A DNA stretch of 64,000 bases from an uncultured Alphaproteobacteria bacterium (lineage in GTDB: Bacteria > Pseudomonadota > Alphaproteobacteria > GCA-2731375): contig CATOSZ010000017.1 in the NCBI GenBank assembly GCA_951812805.1, positions 1 to 64,000 on the forward strand, read 5' to 3'. The translations under genes were made by a program, and so were the position numbers. Shown piece after piece: positions 26,607 to 38,702 of the stretch (position 1 is its first letter; each line of letters begins with the position of its first letter). The notes below the pieces were generated by a model. It was not told the DNA's origin. It searched no databases and saw nothing but the letters and a program-made list of their open reading frames with translations.

Positions 26607-28154
26607 TCACTCCCACTCGATCGTGCCGGGGGGTTTCGAGGTGACGTCGTACATCACCCGGTTGACGCCCTTCACCTCGTTGATGATGCGGGTGCCGACG
26701 CGGGCGAGGAAGGCGTGCTCGAAGGGATAGCTGTCCGCCGTCATGCCGTCGGTCGAGGTGACGGCGCGCAGCGCCAGTGCGTGCTCGTAGGTGCGGGCGT
26801 CGCCCATGACGCCGACGGTCTTGACCGGCAGCAGTACCGCGAAGGCCTGCCAGATCTCGTCATAGAGGCCGGCGGCGCGGATTTCCTCCAGGTAGATGGC
26901 GTCGGCCCGCCGTAAGGCCGCGAGCTTCTCCACCGTGATCTCCCCCGGCACCCGGATCGCCAGGCCCGGGCCCGGAAAGGGGTGGCGGCCGACCAGGCTT
27001 TCCGGCAGGTCGAGTTCGCGGCCGAGATCGCGGACCTCATCCTTGAACAGCTCGCGAAGCGGCTCCACCAGATCCATGTTCATCCGCTCAGGGAGGCCGC
27101 CGACGTTGTGGTGGCTCTTGATCGTAACGCTCGGGCCGCCGGTGAAGGACACGCTCTCGATGACGTCGGGATAGAGGGTGCCTTGGGCTAGAAAGCGCGC
27201 GCCGCCGAGTGTGCCGGCGACCGCCTCGAACTCGTCGATGAAGGTGGCGCCGATGATCTTGCGTTTGGCTTCGGGATCGGAGACGCCCGCCAGCTTGCCG
27301 AGAAACGTCTCGCCTGCGTCGCGGTGGATGAGCGGGATGTTGTAGTGGTCGCGGAAGAGGGTCACGACCTCCTCCGCCTCGCCCTCGCGCAGCAGGCCGG
27401 TGTCGACGAAGACGCAGGTCAGCTGGTCGCCGATGGCGCGGTGCAGCAACACCGCGGTGACCGAGCTGTCGACCCCGCCGGAGAGGCCGCAGATCACCCG
27501 CTCGCCGCCGACCTGCTCGCGGGCCCGCACAATCGCCGTGTCGCGGAACGCCGCCATGCTCCATTCGCCCGAACAGCCGGCGATGCGATGGGTGAAGTTG
27601 CGCAGCAGCCGTCCGCCCTCGGGCGTATGCACGACCTCGGGGTGGAACATGACGCCATAGAACCGCCGCGCCTCGTCGGCGGTGACGGCGAAGGGGGCGC
27701 CCTCGCTCCGCGCCTTGACCTCGAAGCCGTCGGGCAGCCGGGTGACCCGGTCACCGTGGCTCATCCATACGGTGGGGCGGCCGCCGGGCGCCCAGACCCC
27801 CTCGAACAACGGAGAATCGGCGACGATGTCGATCTCGGCCCGGCCGAATTCACGGCTGGTCGAGGCCTGGACTTCACCGCCCAGCTGCGCGCACAGGGTC
27901 TGCTGTCCGTAGCAGATGCCGAGCACGGGCACGCCAAGCTCGAAGACGGCGTCCGGCGCGCGCGGCGTCGTCGCCTCCGTCACCGAAGCGGGCCCGCCCG
28001 ACAGGATGACCGCCTTCGGCACCCGGGCCCGAAGCGCCGCGTCCGCCTTGTCGAAGGGGACGATTTCCGAATAGACGCCATTCTCGCGCACCCGCCGGGC
28101 GATCAGCTGGGTGACCTGGCTGCCGAAGTCGATGATCAGGACATGGTCGTTCAT
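26607..28154 (-). CDS. guaA: GMP synthase (glutamine-hydrolysing)
   Basis: Converts XMP to GMP with ATP and glutamine, a housekeeping step. The 515-residue protein begins with a class I amidotransferase ([19 protein letters not shown]; Cys at about 81 in [27 protein letters not shown]). The ATP-pyrophosphatase domain follows ([20 protein letters not shown]), then the dimerisation domain ending PPGTIEWE, the conserved GuaA C-terminus. All catalytic residues appear present. Convergent with the CoA-transferase gene; the TPR gene lies downstream of its start on the same strand and is unrelated. Confidence 0.97.
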   Translation of the reverse strand: MNDHVLIIDFGSQVTQLIARRVRENGVYSEIVPFDKADAALRARVPKAVILSGGPASVTEATTPRAPDAVFELGVPVLGICYGQQTLCAQLGGEVQASTSREFGRAEIDIVADSPLFEGVWAPGGRPTVWMSHGDRVTRLPDGFEVKARSEGAPFAVTADEARRFYGVMFHPEVVHTPEGGRLLRNFTHRIAGCSGEWSMAAFRDTAIVRAREQVGGERVICGLSGGVDSSVTAVLLHRAIGDQLTCVFVDTGLLREGEAEEVVTLFRDHYNIPLIHRDAGETFLGKLAGVSDPEAKRKIIGATFIDEFEAVAGTLGGARFLAQGTLYPDVIESVSFTGGPSVTIKSHHNVGGLPERMNMDLVEPLRELFKDEVRDLGRELDLPESLVGRHPFPGPGLAIRVPGEITVEKLAALRRADAIYLEEIRAAGLYDEIWQAFAVLLPVKTVGVMGDARTYEHALALRAVTSTDGMTADSYPFEHAFLARVGTRIINEVKGVNRVMYDVTSKPPGTIEWE

Positions 28155-28192
28155 GCGGCGCTCTATAGCACCCGGCGCGGCGCGGGGCAGCG

Positions 28193-28630
28193 CTATTCCC
28201 CAGCCGCCCGGATCGCGTCCCGCAGCGCCGCCGCGTCGGGACAGGAATCGCCGCAGCGATTTGACAGCTCATCCAGGATTCCACGCGCTTCCTTGCGTTT
28301 GCCCTGGGCCAGCAGGGTCTCGCCGCGCTCGCGCAGGGCGGCGAAGTGGTTCGGATCGATTTGCAGGGCCAGGCGGAGATATTTGAGCGCGCGGTCCGAA
28401 TCACCCAGCCCCCGATGCGAACGGCCGAGGTGGTAGTAGGCGTTGGAATTCTTCGGATCGGCGACGATCGCCCGTTCCAGTTGCTGGACCGCGCCGGCGA
28501 AATCCTCCGCCGCCAGCGCCCGAAGGCCGGCCGCGAAGTTGGGCTGGCGCTTCTCGGCCACGGCCCCGCCGACGGCGGTGGCCAGCAACAGGCCGGCGGC
28601 GGCCCCGGCGATGATTAGGCGCCACGTCAT
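28193..28630 (-). CDS. Exported tetratricopeptide-repeat protein
   Basis: 145 residues. An N-terminal hydrophobic segment ([21 protein letters not shown]) is a signal peptide or membrane anchor. The rest is about two to three TPR units, seen in [40 protein letters not shown] and [20 protein letters not shown]. TPRs bind other proteins. Two cysteines near the end (RCGDSCPD) may form a disulphide, in line with a periplasmic location. It lies 38 bases upstream of guaA on the same strand, so the two may be cotranscribed. Confidence 0.82.
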   Translation of the reverse strand: MTWRLIIAGAAAGLLLATAVGGAVAEKRQPNFAAGLRALAAEDFAGAVQQLERAIVADPKNSNAYYHLGRSHRGLGDSDRALKYLRLALQIDPNHFAALRERGETLLAQGKRKEARGILDELSNRCGDSCPDAAALRDAIRAAGE

Positions 28631-28680
28631 CTCCGATACGTCCTCCCTTGCGCTCGGCCCGAGTATATCCCCGGTGAACC

Positions 28681-29454
28681 CTATGATGCCATCCAGCCGC
28701 CGTCGACCATCAGGTTCTCGCCCTGGATATAGCTCGCCTCGGCGCTGGCGAGGAACAGCGCTGCACCCGCGACGTCCTCGGGCCGGCCGAGCCGGTCCAT
28801 CGGCGTGCGCGCGCGGGAATAGGCCAGGGTCTCCGGCGCCGCGGCGGGCCCCTCCTTCCCGGTCAGGATCTTGCCGGGCGCCACCGCGTTGCAGACGATG
28901 CCGCGGGCCGCGTAATCGGCGGCGATCTGCCGGGTGATGTAGACGACGCCGGCCTTCGACACCCCGTAGGCGATGTCACCCGGCGCCGCGACCATGCCGT
29001 GCTGGGAGGAGATGTTGACGATCCGCCCGCGCGCGCCGTCGGCGCCCGGCTCCTGCCCCACCATCGCCGCCACGGCCGCCTTGCAGCCGAAGAAGACGCC
29101 CTTCAGGTTGACGTCCATCACCCGGTTCCAATCGGCCTCTTCCGTCTCCAGCAGCGGTTTGTCGATGCCGATCGCCGCATTGTTGACCATGATGTCCAGG
29201 CGGCCGTGCACGAAGGCGGTGTCCTGTACCACGCCTTCGACGCTGATCCAGTCCGCGACGTCGAGACGTATGGCATCGCCCGAACCGCCGGCACCGCGAA
29301 TGAGGTCGATGGTCCGCTCGCCCCCCTCGCGCGGGATTTCGCGCACGTCGCCGACGACGACATGCGCGCCCTCCGCGGCGAAGCGCAGCGCGATGGCTCG
29401 GCCGATGCCCGACGCGGCACCGGTGACGATCGCGACCTTGCCCGCGAGACGCAT
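28681..29454 (-). CDS. SDR-family NAD(P)-dependent oxidoreductase
   Basis: Classical short-chain dehydrogenase, 257 residues. The cofactor motif TGAASGIGRAIALRFAAEGA, NNAAIG, the catalytic Ser in RIVNISSQHG, and YGVSK (the YxxxK pair) are intact, with CNAVAPGKILTGK and the C-terminal GENLMVDGGWM. VVGDVRE after the second strand, with an Asp, favours NAD(H). The start at 29454 is the ATG directly before LAGKVAIVTG; longer frames run into the neighbour. Its substrate is unknown. It lies four bases downstream of the Sel1-like gene on the same strand. Confidence 0.92.
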   Translation of the reverse strand: MRLAGKVAIVTGAASGIGRAIALRFAAEGAHVVVGDVREIPREGGERTIDLIRGAGGSGDAIRLDVADWISVEGVVQDTAFVHGRLDIMVNNAAIGIDKPLLETEEADWNRVMDVNLKGVFFGCKAAVAAMVGQEPGADGARGRIVNISSQHGMVAAPGDIAYGVSKAGVVYITRQIAADYAARGIVCNAVAPGKILTGKEGPAAAPETLAYSRARTPMDRLGRPEDVAGAALFLASAEASYIQGENLMVDGGWMAS

Positions 29455-29458
29455 GGCG

Positions 29459-29890
29459 TTAGTTCTTCTTCTGCGCCGGCATACGATAGCGCTTCGGCTT
29501 CGGGCCGGGCGGCTGAGGCGGTCGGGGCTTGATTTTGGTAAAGCCGAGCACACGCAGCTCCCAGTCGCGGGCCCGCTGACGGGCTTCACGGATCTCGACC
29601 CGGGTCATCTCGACCAGCATAGTCTTCAGGGTGCGGCGATGATCGGCGATGGTCGCCCATTTCAGGCCTTCGACCCGATCCAGCGGCACGCCCCAACCCC
29701 GATAGAGCATCAACCCGAGATAGATCTGCGAGACGCGATCGCCACGCTCGGCGAGCGGCCCGAAGTGTGCGCGGGCCGTCTCGTAGTCCTTGCGGGCATA
29801 GGCGTGATAGCCCGTCTCCTGGTTCTGCGCCGCCACGGGAAGCGCGAGCAGCAGCGATAGGACAATCGGTACGACCAGACGAAACACCAT
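29459..29890 (-). CDS. Exported Sel1-like protein
   Basis: 143 residues with a clear signal peptide ([17 protein letters not shown], cleavage near 22). The mature part has a Sel1/TPR-like unit: [41 protein letters not shown] spread over about 28-68, followed by [17 protein letters not shown]. The tail is Pro/Lys-rich ([18 protein letters not shown]), perhaps for contact with the cell wall or membrane. Sel1-like repeats mediate protein contacts in the periplasm. The function is not known. Confidence 0.78.
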   Translation of the reverse strand: MVFRLVVPIVLSLLLALPVAAQNQETGYHAYARKDYETARAHFGPLAERGDRVSQIYLGLMLYRGWGVPLDRVEGLKWATIADHRRTLKTMLVEMTRVEIREARQRARDWELRVLGFTKIKPRPPQPPGPKPKRYRMPAQKKN

Positions 29891-30061
29891 TCCTCCCCCG
29901 CGCTTCCTCGACGTCGCCTTCCCTTTACCCCATCACCCGGCCCCGGTCGAGGCGGGTGCCCGACGGCGATCATACATGTGAGGATCGAGAGGACTCTTAA
30001 GCCGGATCGGTTTCATGTTAGCATTCGGTTTGATCCACCCCGCCCTGGAGACCGGCCCGCC

Positions 30062-33190
<3,129 letters not shown>

Positions 33191-33194
33191 GGCC

Positions 33195-33566
33195 ATGGTG
33201 AAAATCCTCTATGTCGAGGACAACGACGACAACATCTTCATGCTGAGCCGCCGGCTCGGCCGCAAGGGCTTCGACATCGTCGTGGCGACGGACGGCAAAG
33301 CGGGCATCGAGGCCGCCAACCGCGAAGCGCCGGCGCTGATCCTGATGGACCTCAGCCTGCCGGTGATCGACGGCTGGGAGGCGACCCGCCGCCTGAAGGC
33401 CGCACCAGAGACGGCGACGATCCCGGTCATTGCGCTTACCGCCCATGCGATGGAGGGCGACAGGGAAAAGGCGCTCGCCGCCGGCTGCGACGACTTCGAC
33501 ACCAAGCCGGTGGAGTTGCCCCGCCTGCTCTCGAAGATCGAAGCGCTGCTCGGAGCCGAGCCTTGA
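33195..33566 (+). CDS. Single-domain response regulator, DivK-like
   Basis: A stand-alone receiver of 123 residues. It has the acidic pocket VEDNDDN, phospho-acceptor Asp 52 (LILMDLSLPVIDGW), the switch Thr in VIALTAHAM and the Lys in DTKPVEL. The overall pattern (YVEDNDDNIFMLSRRL, LSLPVIDGWEATRRLK) resembles DivK and related carriers in phosphorelays. It has no output domain. It lies four bases after the hybrid kinase and overlaps the cyclase gene by four bases, so it probably shuttles phosphate within this system. Confidence 0.92.
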   Translation: MVKILYVEDNDDNIFMLSRRLGRKGFDIVVATDGKAGIEAANREAPALILMDLSLPVIDGWEATRRLKAAPETATIPVIALTAHAMEGDREKALAAGCDDFDTKPVELPRLLSKIEALLGAEP

Positions 33567-34603
33567 GCGAGAGCCCCGTCATCCTCGTCGTCGATGATAT
33601 CGAGGACAATCGCTATACGCTGATCCGCCGCCTGCGCCGGCAGGGCCACGACAACGTTTTGGAGGCCGAGAACGGCCGGCAGGCCCTGGACATTCTCGCC
33701 GGCCAACCGGTCGACCTGCTGTTGCTGGACATCATGATGCCGGAGATGAACGGCTACGAGGTGTTGGAGCATGTGAAGGCGGACGAGGCGCTGCGCCATG
33801 TGCCGGTCATCATGATCTCCGCCCTCGACGAGATGGAGAGCGTGGTGCGTTGCATCAAGCTCGGCGCCGAGGACTATCTGCCGAAGCCCTTCAACGCGAC
33901 CTTGCTGAAGGCGCGGATCGAAGCCTCGCTCGACCGCAAGAAGCTGCGGGACCGCGAGGTCGCACACCTGGCGGCGATCGAGGCGGCGCGGGCGCGCAGC
34001 GACGAGTTGCTGCACGCCATCCTGCCGGCGGGCGCGGTGGCGGAGCTGAAGGAAACCGACCGGGTCGAACCGCGCCGGCACGACGACGTCGCCGTGCTGT
34101 TCTGCGACATCGTCGGCTTCACCTCCTACTGCGACCGCAATACGCCGGAGCGCGTCGTCGACGAGCTGCAGAACCTGGTCGCTCGTTTCGAGAGCCTGGT
34201 CGAGGCGCACGACATGGAGAAGATCAAGACCGTGGGCGACGCCTTCCTCGCCACCGCCGGCCTGCTGCGCGCCAACGCGGCGCCGGTCGACGCGGCGGTG
34301 CGCTGCGGCCTCGCCATGACGCAGGCCGCGCGGGAGGTGGAGCCGCACTGGGACGTCCGCGTCGGCTTACATGTCGGCCCCGTCGTCGCCGGCATCGTCG
34401 GCAGCCGGCAGTTCCTCTTCGATCTCTGGGGCGACACGGTGAACCTGGCCGCCCGCGTCACCGACGCGGCGACGGCCGGCGGCCTCTGCCTCTCGGAGGA
34501 TGCCTGGCGCCGGGTCGAAGGCTGCTGGCCGGCGGAAGCCCGCGGCCTCGTCGACCTCAAGGGCAAGGGCGAAGTCGCACTGTTTGAAATTTCAGGCGAG
34601 TGA
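33563..34603 (+). CDS. Response regulator with class III adenylate/guanylate cyclase output
   Basis: 346 residues. An N-terminal receiver has Asp 56 (LLLLDIMMPEMNGY) and Lys in LPKPFNATLL. A helix (about 120-155) leads to a class III cyclase domain. The metal-binding Asp residues are 182 (FCDIVGFTSYCD) and about 225 (KIKTVGDAFLATAG). The GLHVGPVVAGIVG and DLWGDTVNLAARV motifs hold the transition-state Asn and Arg. Lys in KIKTVGD and Asp in DLWGD favour ATP over GTP, so cAMP is the expected product. Phosphorylation by the upstream kinase would control synthesis. All key residues look intact. Confidence 0.93.
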   Translation: MSESPVILVVDDIEDNRYTLIRRLRRQGHDNVLEAENGRQALDILAGQPVDLLLLDIMMPEMNGYEVLEHVKADEALRHVPVIMISALDEMESVVRCIKLGAEDYLPKPFNATLLKARIEASLDRKKLRDREVAHLAAIEAARARSDELLHAILPAGAVAELKETDRVEPRRHDDVAVLFCDIVGFTSYCDRNTPERVVDELQNLVARFESLVEAHDMEKIKTVGDAFLATAGLLRANAAPVDAAVRCGLAMTQAAREVEPHWDVRVGLHVGPVVAGIVGSRQFLFDLWGDTVNLAARVTDAATAGGLCLSEDAWRRVEGCWPAEARGLVDLKGKGEVALFEISGE

Positions 34604-34609
34604 GTAGCC

Positions 34610-36103
34610 CTACCCGTCGCCCTTCGTGAAGACGTCGCGGTAGTCGCTTGGCTGATAGGGTCCGATGACCTCCATCAACGGTGCGAAAAGGCCTCGCTTG
34701 CGCAAGGGATCGAGGCCGAGGTCGGTCATCAGCTCATCGAGATAGTGCTGCAAATGGACGATGAGACGGGCGGCCCGGGCATGGCTGAACGGCATCCACG
34801 AACGCTTCCAGACCGCCAGCGCCGCGATCTCCGCCCGCATCGCTTCGGCCTCGGGGAGCGCGTGCCGGCCCGCGACGAGGGCGGCGAGCCAATGAGCCTG
34901 CAGGGCATAACAAAGAATATTCGAGACGGTCGAGGCATAGCCGATGAAGGCGAGGCCGGGCACGTCGGGATGCAGCATCTGGCGGTAGAGATAGATCCCG
35001 TCGTCGGCGAAACCGAGCCGCCGGCGGAGCGCCTCGGACAAATAGCCATAGTCGCTGCGCCAGCCGGTGGCGAAGACGACGACGTCCGCCGCCAGCCGGT
35101 CGCCGTTCGCGAGTTCGACGCCCTCGGACGTGAAGCGGGCGATCTCCCCCTTGTGCAAGGCGATCTCGCCGCGCCGGACGGCCTTGTAGAACTCGGGCCG
35201 GGGCACCATGGTCGCCTCGCTGAAGGCGCCGATTTCGACCCGCTCGTCGGGAACCAGATGCGGCCTGGTGCCGAAATTGGAGCCGAGCCCGCACTGCACA
35301 TACAGCAGCAGCTCGACGATCCGCCAGTAGAGCCAGACCAGGGGCCGGCCGGGCCCATGCACCGCCCGCTCCAGCGCGGAGGGGCCTTTGTAGGGGGGGA
35401 TCGCCGTTACCGTCAGCCGGTTCAGCAGCCCCCATTTGAAGGGCAGGACGCCGGCGAGCTTGCGGGGCACCGGCCAGTGCAAGCGGCGCACGACGATGTC
35501 GGCGCCGAGACCGTGCGCGCGCGCGGCGAGGGCGGCGTCCGTCCCGCTCTTGCCGAAGCCGACGACGACGACCCGTTTGCCGGCCAGCGCCTCCGCGCTC
35601 TTCAGGTCGGAGATGTGCAGTACCTCGCCCCCGAAGCCTTCGCGGCCGTCGATCTCCGGCAGATGTGGGATGTTGGAATAGAGGCCGACACAGACGACGA
35701 CCAGATCGAAGCTCTCGCCGGCCGGCCCACCATCGTCCTCGATGGCAACGTGCCAGGGCCCTTCCCCCGCGTCGGGTGGCGTCACCTCGCGCACGGTCGT
35801 CGCGAAGCGGATACAGCGCCGCAAGTCGAAGTGGTCGGCGTAATCTTCCAGATAGCGTTGCAGGTCGGGACCGGGCGTGAATTGCGGGCTGTCGGCCGGC
35901 AGGGGGAAGTCGGGGAACTCGTAAAGTTCCTTCTGTACCTGGACGCCGAAGTCGAGATAGCCGTCGGTCCACACGCCGCCCAGCCGGTCGTTACGCTCGA
36001 AGACGGTGCAGGCGACACCGACCGCCCCGAGCGCCCTGGCACTGGCCAGACCGGCGACGCCCGCACCGATGATCGCCGCCGTTTTGATGTTCGGGTCGGC
36101 CAT
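34610..36103 (-). CDS. Flavin-containing monooxygenase-like oxidoreductase
   Basis: 497 residues of the FMO/NAD(P)-FAD oxidoreductase group. The FAD motif is IIGAGVAGLASARALGAVG near the N-terminus, with FERNDRLGGVW following. The NADP motif is VVVVGFGKSGTDAALAA. The ATGWRSDYGYL segment matches the C-terminal ATG motif. The length fits. The substrate may be a soft nucleophile (N or S) or a ketone. It is convergent with the cyclase gene (six bases apart). It is unrelated in position to the broken monooxygenase near 3.8-4.8 kb, though of the same broad class. Confidence 0.87.
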   Translation of the reverse strand: MADPNIKTAAIIGAGVAGLASARALGAVGVACTVFERNDRLGGVWTDGYLDFGVQVQKELYEFPDFPLPADSPQFTPGPDLQRYLEDYADHFDLRRCIRFATTVREVTPPDAGEGPWHVAIEDDGGPAGESFDLVVVCVGLYSNIPHLPEIDGREGFGGEVLHISDLKSAEALAGKRVVVVGFGKSGTDAALAARAHGLGADIVVRRLHWPVPRKLAGVLPFKWGLLNRLTVTAIPPYKGPSALERAVHGPGRPLVWLYWRIVELLLYVQCGLGSNFGTRPHLVPDERVEIGAFSEATMVPRPEFYKAVRRGEIALHKGEIARFTSEGVELANGDRLAADVVVFATGWRSDYGYLSEALRRRLGFADDGIYLYRQMLHPDVPGLAFIGYASTVSNILCYALQAHWLAALVAGRHALPEAEAMRAEIAALAVWKRSWMPFSHARAARLIVHLQHYLDELMTDLGLDPLRKRGLFAPLMEVIGPYQPSDYRDVFTKGDG

Positions 36104-36112
36104 GATCGGCGC

Positions 36113-36358
36113 CTATGCGACGCGCCGACGACCGGCCAACGCGAGCACGGGCCGCAATACCAGACCGACGAGCCAGAGCAGTAGAAGATAGCCACCGAAC
36201 ACGGACCAGAGCGCTAGCACCCAAAGCCCACGCCAGAGGCGCCATGCAGCGCTATCCGACAGACCGGCCGCCGATCTCGCCCGCTCTATTCCGACGGCAT
36301 GCGCCAGGCCGGCGACGACGCCGAGCCCCGATCCAACCGCGAAAATCAGCCAAGACAT
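36113..36358 (-). CDS. Small membrane protein
   Basis: An 81-residue protein with two hydrophobic stretches: WLIFAVGSGLGVVAGLAHAV (about 3-22) and LWVLALWSVFGGYLLLLWLV (about 45-65), with a basic tail (AGRRRVA). A GGGGGGC run lies upstream of the ATG at 36358. I do not recognise the family. It lies between a monooxygenase gene and a copper chaperone gene on the same strand, nine bases from the first, so it may be cotranscribed with it. No function is assigned. Confidence 0.6.
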   Translation of the reverse strand: MSWLIFAVGSGLGVVAGLAHAVGIERARSAAGLSDSAAWRLWRGLWVLALWSVFGGYLLLLWLVGLVLRPVLALAGRRRVA

Positions 36359-36431
36359 GGTCACGCCCCCCAGCGGTGACCATCGCTTTAGACTATCACA
36401 TAATCCTTCGGGGAAAGGCGGCCGATCCGCC

Positions 36432-36950
36432 TCAGCGTCGACGCTCCCCCACATAGGGGACGCTTGGCCGCTTCGGGGCAGGCTTGGCGACCGGCGGGCC
36501 CCAGCGCGTCTTCGGCACGATGGGAACCTCCAGCTGCATCTCGCCGGCGCGCTCGAAGCGTAGGCGGAGACGGACGAATTCGGTTTCCGCGCTCGCAACC
36601 TTGATATCGATCAGCATGATGTGAAGGCCGCCCGGGCGGAACATCACAGGCGCGCCGGGATGGACTTCGACGCCGCGCAGCCGGCGCATGCGGTAATATC
36701 CGCCTTCCGAAGCATGAATATGGATCGCGGCCCGGTGGGCGTCGGGACTGGAGACGGCGACCAGGCGATCGATCTCGCGGCCCGTATTGATCAGTCGAAA
36801 AAACGCCGCGCTGGCCCCGCCCGGCTGGAAGGGCGCGTGCATCCAGGCATGGCGGACCTGCATGTCGCCTTGCCGGGTCTGGGCCTCGGCGAGGCCCGCG
36901 ACGGCGAGCAGCGCGCCGCAGAAAACCAGATATCGTAGCGCCTTGCCCAT
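36432..36950 (-). CDS. PCuAC-family copper chaperone
   Basis: 172 residues with a signal peptide (YLVFCGALLAVAGLAEA, cleavage near 23). The PCuAC copper-binding pattern is present: His 77/His 79 (AAIHIHAS), Met 88 (YYRMRRL), and His 110/Met 112 (GGLHIMLID). These proteins carry Cu(I) in the periplasm to cytochrome oxidase assembly or other sites. The substitution of HIHA for the more usual HxM after the first His is minor. The C-terminal tail is Pro/Lys/Arg-rich. No other copper gene is adjacent. Confidence 0.9.
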   Translation of the reverse strand: MGKALRYLVFCGALLAVAGLAEAQTRQGDMQVRHAWMHAPFQPGGASAAFFRLINTGREIDRLVAVSSPDAHRAAIHIHASEGGYYRMRRLRGVEVHPGAPVMFRPGGLHIMLIDIKVASAETEFVRLRLRFERAGEMQLEVPIVPKTRWGPPVAKPAPKRPSVPYVGERRR

Positions 36951-36997
36951 CGTGGCGAACCATAGGTCCGAGCCCGCCTTGGCGCAACGATCCTATG

Positions 36998-37447
36998 TCA
37001 GATCGGCAGCGCCGTCGTCTCCTTGATGGTCTCCATCGAGAACCGCGAGGTGACCTCGACCAGCGGTGTGCTGTCGACCAGGCGCTTGTAGAAGGCGTCG
37101 AAGGCGCGCATGTCCGGGACCACCACCTTCAGCATGTAGTCGATTTCCCCGGCCATGCGGTGAAATTCCTGTACCTCCGGCATGGCGGAAACGCTTTCCG
37201 CGAACCCGCGCAGCCATTCGCCCGAATGCTCGCCCGTGCGAACCGAGACGAACACCGTGAGGCCGAAGCCCAACCGCTCGCCATCCAGGACGGCGGTTCG
37301 GCGACGGATGATGCCGTCGCGCTCCAACCGGTTGATCCGCTTCCAGCACGGCGAGGCGGACAGCCCGACGATGTCCGCCACGCGGGCCACCGGCAGGCTG
37401 CTGTCGTCCTGCAGCGTGCGGAGGATTTTGAGGTCGATGGCATCCAT
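36998..37447 (-). CDS. Lrp/AsnC-family transcriptional regulator
   Basis: 149 residues. The N-terminal helix-turn-helix is ILRTLQDDSSLPVARVADIVGLSASPCWKRINRLERDGII (about 8-48), followed by the RAM/AsnC ligand-binding domain with GFGLTVFVSVRTGEH and EIDYMLKVVVPDMRAFDAFY. This family senses amino acids and usually represses its own gene. The ATG at 37447 is 32 bases from a perfect palindrome (37479-37493) in the intergenic region shared with a divergent methyltransferase gene, which is the likely target. Confidence 0.93.
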   Translation of the reverse strand: MDAIDLKILRTLQDDSSLPVARVADIVGLSASPCWKRINRLERDGIIRRRTAVLDGERLGFGLTVFVSVRTGEHSGEWLRGFAESVSAMPEVQEFHRMAGEIDYMLKVVVPDMRAFDAFYKRLVDSTPLVEVTSRFSMETIKETTALPI

Positions 37448-37478
37448 TCGCCAGGCCGTCCCACCACGATCGTTTTCA

Positions 37479-37493
37479 TCTGTATTCTACAGA
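37479..37493. promoter_or_regulatory. Candidate Lrp-type operator
   Basis: TCTGTATTCTACAGA is a perfect inverted repeat with a three-base centre, in the AT-rich gap between the divergent Lrp and methyltransferase genes. Lrp-family sites are typically 13-15 bp palindromes with AT-rich centres, so position and form fit an operator serving both promoters. Binding is not shown. Confidence 0.45.
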
Positions 37494-37595
37494 ACTGTGA
37501 ATGAAACGATCAAAATTCTCAAGAGATATTGTCAAATCTGAAAAAACCGTTTCTATCCGGGGAACCGACATCAAGCGGATAGGGAGTTTCGAGCC

Positions 37596-38471
37596 ATGAA
37601 TGTCACCGTCGCCCTGGAGCGGGAACCAGGCTTCGATGCCCATGCCTTCCAGGCCTTCGAGCGCGCCGGCTGGGAGGACAAGGCCGGTGGCTGGCACCGG
37701 CACTTCGAGGCCGTCTCGACCCAGGCCATCGGGCCCATGCTGGATGCGGTGGCGATACCGCACGGCGGCGACCATCGCGCGCGCGAGGTGCTGGATGTCG
37801 CGACCGGCCCGGGATACGGCGCCGCGGCGGCCGCCGCCCGAGGCGCCCGGGCGCGTGGGCTGGACTTCGCCGAAGCTCAGGTCGCAATCGCCCGCGCGAA
37901 CTTTCCGAGCCTGGCGTTCGATTCCGGCGACGCGGAAGACCTGCCCTATCCCGACGGCCGTTTCGATGCCGTGATCATAAACTTCGGCCTGCAACATTTC
38001 CCCCGCCCCGAGGCCGCCTTGGCCGAGGCCTGGCGTGTCTTGCGCCCCGGCGGGCGGGCCGCCTTCACCGTGTGGGCGAAACCACCGCTCGCCGTCGGCT
38101 TCGCCCTGGTCCAGGACATGATCGAACGCCACGGCGAGCCGGGCGCCGCAATTCCCGCCGGCCCCGACTACTACCGGTATGCCGAGCCGGCCGAGGCCGC
38201 CGCCGCGCTGCGCCTCTCCGGCTTTCATGTCCCCCGGATCGAGATCGCGCCGCAATTCTGGCGCCTCGCCCGTGCCGCCGATATCCCGAACGCCGTCGCC
38301 AACGGCACGGTGCGCGCGGGCGCGCTGCTCCGCGTGCAATCGCCCGAGGCCCGCGCCCGGATCGACGCCGCCATTGAGGCGGAGGCGGCGCACTACCATG
38401 AAGACGGGGTCGTCACGTTGCCGATGCCGGCGCTTCTGGCTTCGGCGACAAAGATCGCACCCGGGGCCTGA
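37596..38471 (+). CDS. Class I SAM-dependent methyltransferase
   Basis: 291 residues with a Rossmann-like methyltransferase fold (UbiE/Methyltransf_11 type). The SAM motif is VLDVATGPGYGAAAAAARGA, followed by the acidic end of the second strand (GLDFAEAQVAIARANF), DSGDAEDLPYPDGRFDAVI and the post-motif FGLQHFPRPEAALAEAWRVL RPGG region. Substrate unknown. It is divergent from an Lrp regulator with an operator-like palindrome between them, so expression may respond to an amino acid. AGGGAGTT lies upstream of the ATG. Confidence 0.88.
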   Translation: MNVTVALEREPGFDAHAFQAFERAGWEDKAGGWHRHFEAVSTQAIGPMLDAVAIPHGGDHRAREVLDVATGPGYGAAAAAARGARARGLDFAEAQVAIARANFPSLAFDSGDAEDLPYPDGRFDAVIINFGLQHFPRPEAALAEAWRVLRPGGRAAFTVWAKPPLAVGFALVQDMIERHGEPGAAIPAGPDYYRYAEPAEAAAALRLSGFHVPRIEIAPQFWRLARAADIPNAVANGTVRAGALLRVQSPEARARIDAAIEAEAAHYHEDGVVTLPMPALLASATKIAPGA

Positions 38472-38516
38472 CCCGCGTTGCCGCGACCACGCCCAGGGAG
38501 ACCGTGAAAAATCTTG

Positions 38517-38612
38517 CTAAAGCGGCACCCCGACGAAGGCGGCGATGACGATCGCAGCCGCCGGCACGGCGGCGCAGACAATTGCCCAGAATTTTACGCC
38601 GTTGCCCGCCAT
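38517..38612 (-). CDS. 31-residue single-span membrane peptide
   Basis: A short frame, starting MAGNGVKFWAIVCAAVP and ending FVGVPL, that forms one hydrophobic helix of about 22 residues (FWAIVCAA to IAAFVG). The ribosome site is excellent: AAAGGAGG lies six bases upstream of the ATG at 38612. A second ATG at 38618 would touch that site and is unlikely to be used. The gene sits alone in a lower-GC gap between a methyltransferase and an exported protein. Small membrane proteins like this often modulate a larger membrane protein; none is indicated. Confidence 0.5.
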   Translation of the reverse strand: MAGNGVKFWAIVCAAVPAAAIVIAAFVGVPL

Positions 38613-38702
38613 GGCCATCCTCCTTTGGCATGAACGAATCAATAATATGACATAACCCTACGCTTGCTCACTTTACCGCGAGAATCGCTCGGGGTCAAAG
38701 CG

